Assembly: GCF_011398355.1 (NCBI RefSeq)
Contig: NZ_AP021889.1
Location: 1,240,001-1,304,000, forward strand
Source of the DNA: Thiosulfatimonas sediminis
GTDB lineage: Bacteria > Pseudomonadota > Gammaproteobacteria > Thiomicrospirales > Thiomicrospiraceae
Direction: 5' to 3'
DNA: 64,000 nt
The position numbers were made by a program, and so were the translations under genes. Position 1 is the first letter of the stretch. Each line of letters starts with the position of its first letter. The notes under the pieces were generated by a model, which was not told where the DNA came from, made no database searches, and saw nothing but the letters and a program-made list of their open reading frames with translations. Shown in pieces: positions 18,031-25,436 of this stretch.

Positions 18031-18840
18031 ATGCGTTCGTCAATTCCGATAATCCAACCAGATTGGTCGGATTCATCTAAAATTCATGCCTTTGCGACTA
18101 CGCGACAAGGCGGTTTAAGTTCGCCGCCTTATGCGTCGCTTAATCCCGCCTTGCATGTGCAAGATAATCCGCAACAGGTACTGCAAAACCGCCTGCTGAT
18201 TGAACAGTTGTTGCCGGCTAAGCCGCTTTGGCTGCAACAACAGCACACCACAGATATGGTATATCTGCCAGATTATTATGCTGCCAATCAGTTGCTCGAG
18301 TCAGATGCTGGGCCGATTGCCGATGCGGTTTGGACCGATCAGCCAAGGCAACCCTGTGTGATTATGACGGCCGATTGTATGCCTATTCTGCTTGCGGACA
18401 CGAACGGAGCTTGGGTAGCAGCGATTCATGCCGGATGGCGAGGTTTGCTGGAGGGGATTATCGAAAAGACCTTACAGCAAATTAGTTTGCGTAAATCCTC
18501 TAATTTGGCGTCGGTGAAAGCTTGGATTGGTCCGGCGATTTCCCAAGCCCATTTTACGGTCGGCAGTGAAGTGCGTAGCCAATTTCTGTGTGCCTATCCT
18601 TTTAGTTCCACTTATTTTGTTGCCAGTGCCGAAGAGGGTAAGTTTCAGGCCGATTTAAATGGCATTGCGGCAGTGATATTGCAGCGTCTTGCTGTAGGAG
18701 AGGTGGTGCAGAGCGGACTTTGCACCTACGCTGAACCACAAAGATTCTATTCGTATCGCTATGCTTGTCACCATCCAATGACTCCGCAGCAAAGTGGTCT
18801 TACCGGTAGAATCGCTACTTTTATTTGGCTTGCTGATTAA
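18031..18840 (+). CDS. pgeF: PgeF/YfiH-family peptidoglycan editing factor (multicopper-like purine nucleoside phosphorylase fold)
   Basis: 269 residues. Family motifs: FATTRQGGLSSPPYASLN near the start, TADCMPILLAD with the metal cysteine, and AIHAGWRGLLEGI with the metal histidine, ending YSYRYACHHPMTPQQSGLTGR. E. coli PgeF corrects wrongly incorporated residues in peptidoglycan precursors; relatives act on purine nucleosides (human LACC1/FAMIN). The older name polyphenol oxidase is doubtful. It is translated from a GAGG six bases before the ATG, in an operon with rluD. Confidence 0.92.
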   Translation: MRSSIPIIQPDWSDSSKIHAFATTRQGGLSSPPYASLNPALHVQDNPQQVLQNRLLIEQLLPAKPLWLQQQHTTDMVYLPDYYAANQLLESDAGPIADAVWTDQPRQPCVIMTADCMPILLADTNGAWVAAIHAGWRGLLEGIIEKTLQQISLRKSSNLASVKAWIGPAISQAHFTVGSEVRSQFLCAYPFSSTYFVASAEEGKFQADLNGIAAVILQRLAVGEVVQSGLCTYAEPQRFYSYRYACHHPMTPQQSGLTGRIATFIWLAD

Positions 18841-18870
18841 CCGACTTTGAGTGAGTAACGAATTTATCGT

Positions 18871-20886
18871 TTAATTAGGCAGACTGCCAGTGCGTAAATA
18901 AAATTCTGCTTTATCGACATCTTCAGGCAGGCCACTGAGGACGACATGGTCGTTTATTCGTAATTTGGTCTCTTTCGATGGTTTGTCACCCCGCACATGG
19001 CCACGTTTAATCGCATCAACGCTCACTTGTAACTGCTCAAACGGCATATCCCCCAGGCGTTTGCCTACAGCAAAGCTTTCTTGAGTAATCAAGGCACTGT
19101 GAATAATCCCTTTCATCAATTGGTGTGTTTGCAATGGATTGGAAGGGTTGTCGTCTTCGCCAGGGTAGAAGTTTTCCAGAATACGATAGCGGTCCTTGCG
19201 AATAATCCGCGTTTTACGCAGCACTTTACTCGGCGGTTGGCCGATCATTAACAGCAGGTGCGAAGCGAGCATGATGCTTGACTCAAAGGTATCCGGTACC
19301 ACTTCATTCGCGCCGGCTTCAATCAGGTCGTTAAGATGGCTGTCGTCCAAGGTTCGCACTAGCACGGGAATATTTTTATCCAGTTGGCGGATGGTTCGCA
19401 AAATTTTCATTGAGGCGTGGTAGTCGCTGAAAGTGATAATAACGATTTTGGCTCTTTCCAGACCGGCGGCGTGCAAAATATTTTGCTTGGAGGCGTCGCC
19501 ATAGAACACCGCTTCACCGGCGGCACGCGCTTCATGCACGCGTTTAATGTCCATATCCAAGGCTGAAAAGATTTCGTTGGAGCTGTGTAAAAAGCGTCCA
19601 ACCGTTTGGCCAACACGACCAAAGCCGCATAGAATAACGTGATTGCTGATGTGTTTATTCTGTTCGGCAATGTCGCTTTCGAGTTCTTGATGTCCTTGGG
19701 TATAGCTTTCCTTGTGTAAAAAACGCGCAATCTGCCCATTAAATTTAACCAAGAAAGGCGCGATTGCCATGCTTAAAACCGCCGCGGTTAGCAGAATATT
19801 GCCGGTATCAATGGGTAAGAGGTTGTAGGTGAAGGCTAGGGTCATGAGCACTAAGCCAAATTCGCCCACTTGCGCTAGCGAGAGAGAGACGCGCGCCGAT
19901 ACGCCGGGTTCTTTTTTGAATAAACGGGCGACAAAATACAGAATCACTCCTTTGATTCCGATGATGGCGATGGTTAACGCCAAGACTTGCAGGAAGTTCG
20001 CAAATAGCACATCAATCGAGATAATCATGCCTACAGTGACAAAAAACAGCCCCAAAAGAATATCTTGGAAAGGGCGGATGTCCGATTCAATTTGATGTCG
20101 GTATTCGGTTTCCGAGAGCATCATCCCCGCTAGAAAAGCCCCTAGCGTCATCGACAAGCCAAATTCTTCAGTAAAGGCGGCCGCTCCAAGTGCGACGGTC
20201 AGTACGGTTAAGGTAAAAAGCTCTTGCGATTTAGCTGACGCGACTTCGTGGAATAATGGTCGCAGCAGGTGGCGACCAATCAGGTGCATAATTACCACCA
20301 CCAAAATCCCTTTCAAAAAAGCGATGCCCATTGACGACAGTAAGGCGCCGTCTTCGTTACTGCTCATCGCTAATGCTGGAATCAAAATCAGTAGCGGAAT
20401 CGCCATAATATCTTGAAAGATTAAGATGCCAACGGTGGCGCGTCCATGACGAGATTGAATCTCAGATTGTTCGGTTAACTGTTTGATAACAATAGCGGTT
20501 GAGGAGAGGGCGAAAGCACCAGCGATAACAATATTCGTATTGGTGTCCAGGCCAGCTAGATAGCCCAGTAAATAGACCACCACTGCGGTGGTTAAGACTT
20601 GCGCGCTGCCCATGCCAAACACTTGCCGCCGCATGGCAATCATTTGGCTGAGCGAAAATTCTAAACCAATCGCGAATAACAAAAATACGATGCCTAATTC
20701 GGCTAAGAGTGCGATATTTTCTTCTTGTTGAATCAAGCTGAACCCATGAGGACCGACAATCATCCCGACGATGATGTAGCCCAGAATAGGCGGAAAGGAC
20801 AAGCGGCGTGATAGCGCAACCGTCAAAACGGCGATTGCGAGCAGTATCACGGCATGAAACAGCATATGTTCTTCGTTAACAGGCAT
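18871..20886 (-). CDS. CPA2-family cation:proton antiporter with RCK domains (Kef/YbaL-like)
   Basis: 671 residues. About twelve membrane helices over residues 1-390 (Na+/H+ exchanger fold; LSFPPILGYIIVGMIVGP, the polar helix with ALSSTAIVIKQL). Then a TrkA-N domain starting HVILCGFGRVGQTVGRFL, and a C-terminal TrkA-C domain (KLRINDHVVLSGLPEDVDKAEF). It probably exchanges K+ for protons under control of a nucleotide or dinucleotide ligand. It resembles YbaL/KefB; the glutathione-gating details of KefC cannot be assigned. An in-frame ATG at 20865 is an alternative start. It stands alone between pgeF and nadC. Confidence 0.87.
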   Translation of the reverse strand: MPVNEEHMLFHAVILLAIAVLTVALSRRLSFPPILGYIIVGMIVGPHGFSLIQQEENIALLAELGIVFLLFAIGLEFSLSQMIAMRRQVFGMGSAQVLTTAVVVYLLGYLAGLDTNTNIVIAGAFALSSTAIVIKQLTEQSEIQSRHGRATVGILIFQDIMAIPLLILIPALAMSSNEDGALLSSMGIAFLKGILVVVIMHLIGRHLLRPLFHEVASAKSQELFTLTVLTVALGAAAFTEEFGLSMTLGAFLAGMMLSETEYRHQIESDIRPFQDILLGLFFVTVGMIISIDVLFANFLQVLALTIAIIGIKGVILYFVARLFKKEPGVSARVSLSLAQVGEFGLVLMTLAFTYNLLPIDTGNILLTAAVLSMAIAPFLVKFNGQIARFLHKESYTQGHQELESDIAEQNKHISNHVILCGFGRVGQTVGRFLHSSNEIFSALDMDIKRVHEARAAGEAVFYGDASKQNILHAAGLERAKIVIITFSDYHASMKILRTIRQLDKNIPVLVRTLDDSHLNDLIEAGANEVVPDTFESSIMLASHLLLMIGQPPSKVLRKTRIIRKDRYRILENFYPGEDDNPSNPLQTHQLMKGIIHSALITQESFAVGKRLGDMPFEQLQVSVDAIKRGHVRGDKPSKETKLRINDHVVLSGLPEDVDKAEFYLRTGSLPN

Positions 20887-20935
20887 TGAGTCGTTCTCGA
20901 TTTGGGTCGCAAAGTGATTCGGTGTCTCCTAGACG

Positions 20936-21784
20936 TCAGTTTGCGTCCATACTAAAGCGCATTGATAAATCAATTGCGCGGACGTGTTTGGTGATTGCAC
21001 CGGTGGAAATAAAATCCACACCGGTTTGCGCTATGTCGTTGAGATGTTGGATTTCGACATTGCCAGACACCTCTAGTTTAGCGGCGTTTTGTACTTGTTC
21101 GACTGCTTGTTGCATCATTTCTAGGGTAAAGTTATCCAGCATAATAATGTCTGCACCGGCGTTTAATGCTTGTTGGACTTCGTCCAGATTTTCGGTTTCC
21201 ACTTCAACGGTAATGTTTGGATAGTCTGATTTTGCACGGGCTACAGCGGCGGCAATTCCTCCAGCGGCCATAATGTGGTTTTCTTTGATCAGAATTGCAT
21301 CAAAAAGGCCGATGCGATGATTGGTTGCGCCGCCACAGGCGACCGCGTATTTTTGCGCCAAACGCAAGCCCGGTAGGGTTTTGCGCGTGTCCAATAAAGT
21401 GGTGTGCATGTTTTGTAAATGTTGCATGTAACGAGCGGTAATGGTGGCGGTTGCCATCAGAGTTTGTAAAAAATTTAAGGCGGTGCGCTCGGCAGTTAAA
21501 ATATGGCGTGCGGAGCCGGAAATTTCACAAAGTGTTTCGTTGGGCTGAATCTGTTCGCCTTCCTCTTTTAACCATTGCACTTTGATGCTTTCGTCAATTT
21601 GTCTAAACACTTCGTCGAACCATGGGCGTCCGCAGAGAATCGCATCTTCACGGCACACAATTTTTGCGTGCGCTTGATTGTCTGCCGGAATCAAACTGGC
21701 GGTCAAGTCTCCACCTTGGATATCCTCGTCTAAGGCTAGTTTTACGGTAAGTTCAATGTTGTCAAAATAGTTAATATCGTTCAT
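20936..21784 (-). CDS. nadC: Nicotinate-nucleotide pyrophosphorylase (carboxylating), QPRTase
   Basis: 282 residues from MNDINYFDNIEL; the frame upstream lacks support. The fold of the quinolinate phosphoribosyltransferase shows in DEDIQGGDLTASLIP, TLLDTRKTLPGLRLAQKYAVACGGATNHR (residues split as DTRKT and GLRLAQK), LFDAILIKENHI and DIIMLDNFTLEMM. It converts quinolinate and PRPP to nicotinate mononucleotide in de novo NAD synthesis. It is divergent from ampD, as in E. coli. The neighbouring antiporter gene starts 49 bases downstream of its stop on the same strand. Confidence 0.95.
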   Translation of the reverse strand: MNDINYFDNIELTVKLALDEDIQGGDLTASLIPADNQAHAKIVCREDAILCGRPWFDEVFRQIDESIKVQWLKEEGEQIQPNETLCEISGSARHILTAERTALNFLQTLMATATITARYMQHLQNMHTTLLDTRKTLPGLRLAQKYAVACGGATNHRIGLFDAILIKENHIMAAGGIAAAVARAKSDYPNITVEVETENLDEVQQALNAGADIIMLDNFTLEMMQQAVEQVQNAAKLEVSGNVEIQHLNDIAQTGVDFISTGAITKHVRAIDLSMRFSMDAN

Positions 21785-21922
21785 TTGTAGGCGTTTTTCT
21801 GCTATTGAATCGGCGAAACAAAGCGGTGCAAGCAAGCAAGCGGCACTGCGATTTAATGGCCTTGATTATACAGAATTGAGGCTATACTATCGTTCAATGA
21901 TGCAAAGGATTTGATTAAAAAT

Positions 21923-22498
21923 ATGCGCGTATTACCCGATTTAGGTCTGTTGGAAGGGGTCGAGTATCTGCCTAGCCCGAATTTTGATTTGCGGCCGAAT
22001 CCACAGGATATCGGCTTGATTGTTGTGCATGGTATCTCATTGCCTCCAAATCAGTTTGGTGGTGATGAGGTGGCGCAACTGTTTACCAATCAACTCGACC
22101 CAGCGGCCGATCCGTATTTTGAGAAAATTAAAGATTTACGTGTTTCGGCCCATTTATTTATTCGCCGTGATGGTTCTATCCAGCAGTTTGTGCCATTTCA
22201 TTTGCGCGCATGGCATGCTGGTGCTTCTGTGTATGCCGGGCGGGAGAACTGCAATGATTTTTCGATTGGGATTGAGTTGGAGGGTACGGATCACACGCTT
22301 TATACCGTCAGCCAATATCATGCGTTAGCCGCGGCGATTCAAGCGATTTGGCAAGCGTATCCACAAATTCCAAAAACAGCAATTGCCGGTCATAGCGATA
22401 TTGCCCCAGTGCGAAAAACCGATCCGGGGCGGTATTTTATTTGGCCTGCGTTAGAGCGTTTATTAGCGCAACCTTTGCAACGCAGTTACGAACTTTGA
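21923..22498 (+). CDS. ampD: 1,6-anhydro-N-acetylmuramyl-L-alanine amidase AmpD
   Basis: 191 residues. Amidase_2 fold with zinc ligands in LIVVHGISLPP, WHAGASVYAGR and AGHSDIAPVRKTDPGRYF. It is cytoplasmic (no signal peptide) and removes the peptide from anhydro-muropeptides during cell-wall recycling, which complements MltD at the left edge. The start is taken as ATG 21923; a TTG at 21911 lies closer to AAAGGA and is a fair alternative. The gene is divergent from nadC, a pairing shared with enterics. Confidence 0.94.
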   Translation: MRVLPDLGLLEGVEYLPSPNFDLRPNPQDIGLIVVHGISLPPNQFGGDEVAQLFTNQLDPAADPYFEKIKDLRVSAHLFIRRDGSIQQFVPFHLRAWHAGASVYAGRENCNDFSIGIELEGTDHTLYTVSQYHALAAAIQAIWQAYPQIPKTAIAGHSDIAPVRKTDPGRYFIWPALERLLAQPLQRSYEL

Positions 22499-22513
22499 GA
22501 CATTTAACTGAGC

Positions 22514-22618
22514 GCTGCTGCCTGTTTTTGTCAGGTCTTGATATGGCGGCAAACGGCTTTCTTGCTATCTCAAATTCTTCTATGCTTTAAGCCATTTAGA
22601 CCTGTTCTGTGTTTTTTA
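22514..22618. repeat. Degenerate copy of a dispersed repeat (second copy near 55230)
   Basis: About 100 bases align with 55231-55330. Shared blocks include TGCCTGTTTTTGTCA, GGCAAAC and ATTCTTCT with AAGCCATTT and CTGT, in the same order and at about the same spacing. It lies in the 263-base gap between ampD and the four-cysteine gene, and nothing else is seen in that gap. Confidence 0.5.
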
Positions 22619-22761
22619 GGGGCGTTGCTCTGTGATTGCTTAGTTGTTAATCCGGTCTGAACCTTAATAAATTCTAGGGCTAGGCATTGTATTTTTGATT
22701 TTAAATAGGTTGTCGCCAATCAAGATGGCTTAGGCTAAATAGAAGTTGCGTAAGGTTGTGG

Positions 22762-22980
22762 TTAAGCTGTCCAGCCATCCCGCTTTGGCGCTTTGGGTGG
22801 AGAAGGTTGTTGTTTGTTTTCGAATTTTAAGCAGCCTTCACCCGAAGTTTCTAGAACCACTTGACTTGGGATTTTGGCGGTTTTAAAGCCAAATGCTTTA
22901 CAGCCACGCGGGTTATTAGGCTCCCAAGTGATATAAAAATACTGACATTGAAAACAGTCGACTGGATTAGTTTTTTTCAT
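22762..22980 (-). CDS. Small four-cysteine conserved protein (often mislabelled uracil-DNA glycosylase)
   Basis: 72 residues. Four cysteines in the pattern CxxC (VDCFQCQYFYITW), then C in RGCKAFGF and C in EGCLKF suggest one bound zinc or iron-sulfur site. Similar short proteins are common in proteobacteria and carry an unsupported uracil-DNA glycosylase label; no glycosylase motif is present here. The C-terminal tail is proline- and lysine-rich (SPPKAPKRDG). It starts divergently from fldA, with about 120 bases between. Confidence 0.75.
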   Translation of the reverse strand: MKKTNPVDCFQCQYFYITWEPNNPRGCKAFGFKTAKIPSQVVLETSGEGCLKFENKQQPSPPKAPKRDGWTA

Positions 22981-23103
22981 TGTTGATAATAAAATTAAAT
23001 GAGTGGACGCGATAATTCACTATGCTATGATTGCGCCCGATTTTAACAGACTTAAAAGGAGCTGTCTTTTTAAAAAGATGGCTGATTAAAAGGATCCATA
23101 TAC

Positions 23104-23619
23104 ATGAGCAAAGTTGGTTTATTCTACGGAACGGATACAGGGAATACCGAGCGTGTTGCAGATTTAATTAAGCAAGCAATGGGTGCAGACATTGTCGAAG
23201 TACATGACGTGGCAACGGCTACTGCTAAGGATTTCGCCCAATATGACAAGATTATCCTAGGCCAACCAACTTGGTATTATGGCGAGTTGCAAAGTTCTTG
23301 GGACGATTTTTGGGCAGAATTTAAAGACATCGATTTTAGTGGAAAAACGGTGGCTTGTTTTGGGTTGGGTGACCAAGCCGATTATTCAGAATACTTTTTG
23401 GACGCAATGGGGCTGATGCATGACATTGCGGTCGAAAACGGCGCAACCCCAGCTGGCTATACTTCAACCGAAGGGTTCGAGTTTGATGAATCAAAAGCGG
23501 TTACCGAAGATGGCGAGTTTTTTGTCGGTCTAGGCATTGATGAAGACCAGCAACCAGAACTGACCGATGAGCGTGTGCAAAATTGGGTGGCTCAAATTAA
23601 AGAAGAGTTTGAACTGTAA
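23104..23619 (+). CDS. fldA: Flavodoxin (long-chain)
   Basis: 171 residues. The FMN phosphate loop GTDTGNTE starts at residue 9; the isoalloxazine loops are PTWYYGELQSSWDDF (Trp) and GLGDQADYSEYFLDAMG (Tyr). The extra 20-residue loop classes it as long-chain. It is a low-potential one-electron carrier, often replacing ferredoxin under low iron. The leader contains a nearly loop-free stem (AGCTGTCTTTTT with AAAAAGATGGCT, 23059-23082) before AAAGGA. No clear Fur box is identified. It is a single-gene unit. Confidence 0.95.
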   Translation: MSKVGLFYGTDTGNTERVADLIKQAMGADIVEVHDVATATAKDFAQYDKIILGQPTWYYGELQSSWDDFWAEFKDIDFSGKTVACFGLGDQADYSEYFLDAMGLMHDIAVENGATPAGYTSTEGFEFDESKAVTEDGEFFVGLGIDEDQQPELTDERVQNWVAQIKEEFEL

Positions 23620-23716
23620 TTCGCTTTTTCGCGTTATGAAGTGAATTTACATTTCGCTGTTTACGGCAGAAAGTGGAATTTTCAACAAACTGCCGCATTT
23701 TTGTATTTTGTTACGC

Positions 23717-24373
23717 TCAGTTGCGTAATGAAATGCACGGCCAATCATGTTCTTTGGCATAGGCAATTAAAGTTGCATCGCCATCCACCACGACAGGGTG
23801 GTCAACCAGTTTAAGCAGCGGTAAATCGTTGTGCGAATCGGAATAGAAGTAACTGCCGGCCAAGGATTTTTGCTCCTTAGCTAACCATTCATTTAAACGT
23901 GTAACCTTGCCTTCGCGGAAAGTCGGTATCCCGGCAACTTCGCCAGTATAACGACCATCTTGAATTTTACCTTCTGTTCCCAGTAGGGTTTCAATTCCAT
24001 AACGTAAACCAATCGGGCGAGTGATGAAGGTGTTGGTCGCGGTGATAATCATCACCTCGTCGCCTTTCTTTTTGTGTTCTTCCACCAGTGCCAACGCTTT
24101 GGGTAAAACAATCGGTTCGATAAATTCGGCCATAAACTCAGCGTGCCATTGTGCCAATGTTGCCATGTTTTGCTGGCTAAGCGGCTCAAGCGCAAAGCGC
24201 TGGTAGGCATAGATGTCTAAAGTGCCTGCTTTGTATTCTTCATAAAATTTCGCGTTAGTCGCGGCGAATGTTGCGCCATCAACATAGCCTTTACGGACCA
24301 AAAAATCGCCCCATAGAAAATCGCTATCGCTGCTAATCAGGGTGTTATCCAAATCAAAAATCGCTAAAGCCAT
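23717..24373 (-). CDS. HAD-IB family phosphatase (SerB/CicA-like)
   Basis: 218 residues. HAD motif I IFDLDNTLISSDS (nucleophile D), motif II IITATNTF, motif III/IV YSDSHNDLPLL. The SDSHNDLPLL signature marks subclass IB, close to phosphoserine phosphatase. The same protein lies beside rppH in Pseudomonas, where it is annotated as a HAD hydrolase and in some species as histidinol-phosphatase. Substrate cannot be read from sequence. It is divergent from rppH with 187 bases between. Confidence 0.85.
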   Translation of the reverse strand: MALAIFDLDNTLISSDSDFLWGDFLVRKGYVDGATFAATNAKFYEEYKAGTLDIYAYQRFALEPLSQQNMATLAQWHAEFMAEFIEPIVLPKALALVEEHKKKGDEVMIITATNTFITRPIGLRYGIETLLGTEGKIQDGRYTGEVAGIPTFREGKVTRLNEWLAKEQKSLAGSYFYSDSHNDLPLLKLVDHPVVVDGDATLIAYAKEHDWPCISLRN

Positions 24374-24560
24374 GGCATTTACCTAAATCGTTGCTGACAA
24401 AATTGTCGCTCATCCTAGCGCAAAGTGGGTTTTTGTCAATCTCTGCAGTGAAATGCTCAAGTAAATAAAAACCGCATAAAAACTGTATTTTTGAATTGAA
24501 AAATTAACGGTTTTTCGGCACTATTACCTCAATTAGAATTTACTGGAATATAACTTTTCA

Positions 24561-25043
24561 ATGATTGACCAAGATGGCTATAGACCCAATGTTGGGATTA
24601 TTATCGTAAATAAAGAAGGCAAGCTGTTTTGGGGAAAGAGGGTTCATCAGGATGCGTGGCAGTTTCCGCAGGGTGGGATTCGTGAAAATGAAACTCCACA
24701 GCAAGCGGTTTTTCGCGAACTGAAAGAAGAAGTCGGGTTGGATCCATCCGATGTGCGCGTCTTAGGCCGCACCGAAGATTGGCTTTGCTATGACCTTCCG
24801 AAACACCTCATTCGTCACAACAGTACGCCGGTGTGTATTGGACAAAAACAGATCTGGTTTATGCTTGGTTTAGAGAGTGATGTGTCGCGCATCGACCTAA
24901 ATCGACATGATACCCCTGAGTTTGAAGCTTGGGACTGGGTTGATTATTGGCGGCCGGTGCAAGAGGTCGTGAGCTTTAAGCAAGCGGTTTACCATCGAGC
25001 TTTGACCGAACTGCAACAGAATATCGAGATATTTTGGCGATAA
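24561..25043 (+). CDS. rppH: RNA pyrophosphohydrolase RppH
   Basis: 160 residues. Nudix box [20 protein letters not shown] continues VGL at about residues 37-59. The family N-terminus [17 protein letters not shown] and the strand [11 protein letters not shown] are also present. It removes pyrophosphate from 5'-triphosphorylated mRNA, starting 5'-end-dependent decay by RNase E. It ends in a strong terminator, so transcription is separate from aceE. Confidence 0.94.
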   Translation: MIDQDGYRPNVGIIIVNKEGKLFWGKRVHQDAWQFPQGGIRENETPQQAVFRELKEEVGLDPSDVRVLGRTEDWLCYDLPKHLIRHNSTPVCIGQKQIWFMLGLESDVSRIDLNRHDTPEFEAWDWVDYWRPVQEVVSFKQAVYHRALTELQQNIEIFWR

Positions 25044-25054
25044 TTATCCCCTGT

Positions 25055-25079
25055 AAGCCCCGTTTTCGGGGCTTTTTTG
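25055..25079 (+). terminator. rppH terminator
   Basis: AAGCCCCG and CGGGGCTT pair around a TTTT loop, followed by a run of T. Confidence 0.92.
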
Positions 25080-25209
25080 TAACCAAAACCCTCGTTTTGT
25101 TTTAGCCCAGACTAACAAGTATTGTCCGTTAAATAGTCGTAAAAGTTGTTAAAAAACAAATGCTTAGCTTTTTGCCAATTGTCTGGGCCAAGGTGGCGGT
25201 GGCATATCA

Positions 25210-25238
25210 CTGAAAACTTAAATAAAAAGTGGTATCAT
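25210..25238 (+). promoter_or_regulatory. Candidate sigma-70 promoter of the pyruvate dehydrogenase operon
   Basis: CTGAAA (25210-25215) and TATCAT (25233-25238) are separated by 17 bases. It would give a leader of about 190 bases before aceE. Confidence 0.45.
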
Positions 25239-25339
25239 GCCACAACTTTTGACTAAACCAAGTAGGGCGAAAAGCCACCTTTAATCTACTCGGTTGCATC
25301 TCGGAAATACTAAGTAGCTGGAACCCCAGATGTTCAAAA

Positions 25340-25403
25340 TTGTTGGCGACGACGGTATGAACTACCGTTGTTGAGCGACTTTAGGCCCACCCAGCACCTA
25401 AAG
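25340..25403 (+). other. Structured 5' leader of aceE
   Basis: Two hairpins can be drawn: ACGGTA/TACCGT (25352-25368) and CTTTAGG/CCTAAAG (25379-25403). They end about 15 bases before the GAGG ribosome site. No known riboswitch is recognised. The rest of the gap 25080-25340 holds the candidate promoter and no convincing gene. Confidence 0.4.
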
Positions 25404-25436
25404 ACAAAATTCCAACCCATTGAGGAAAAACACATT

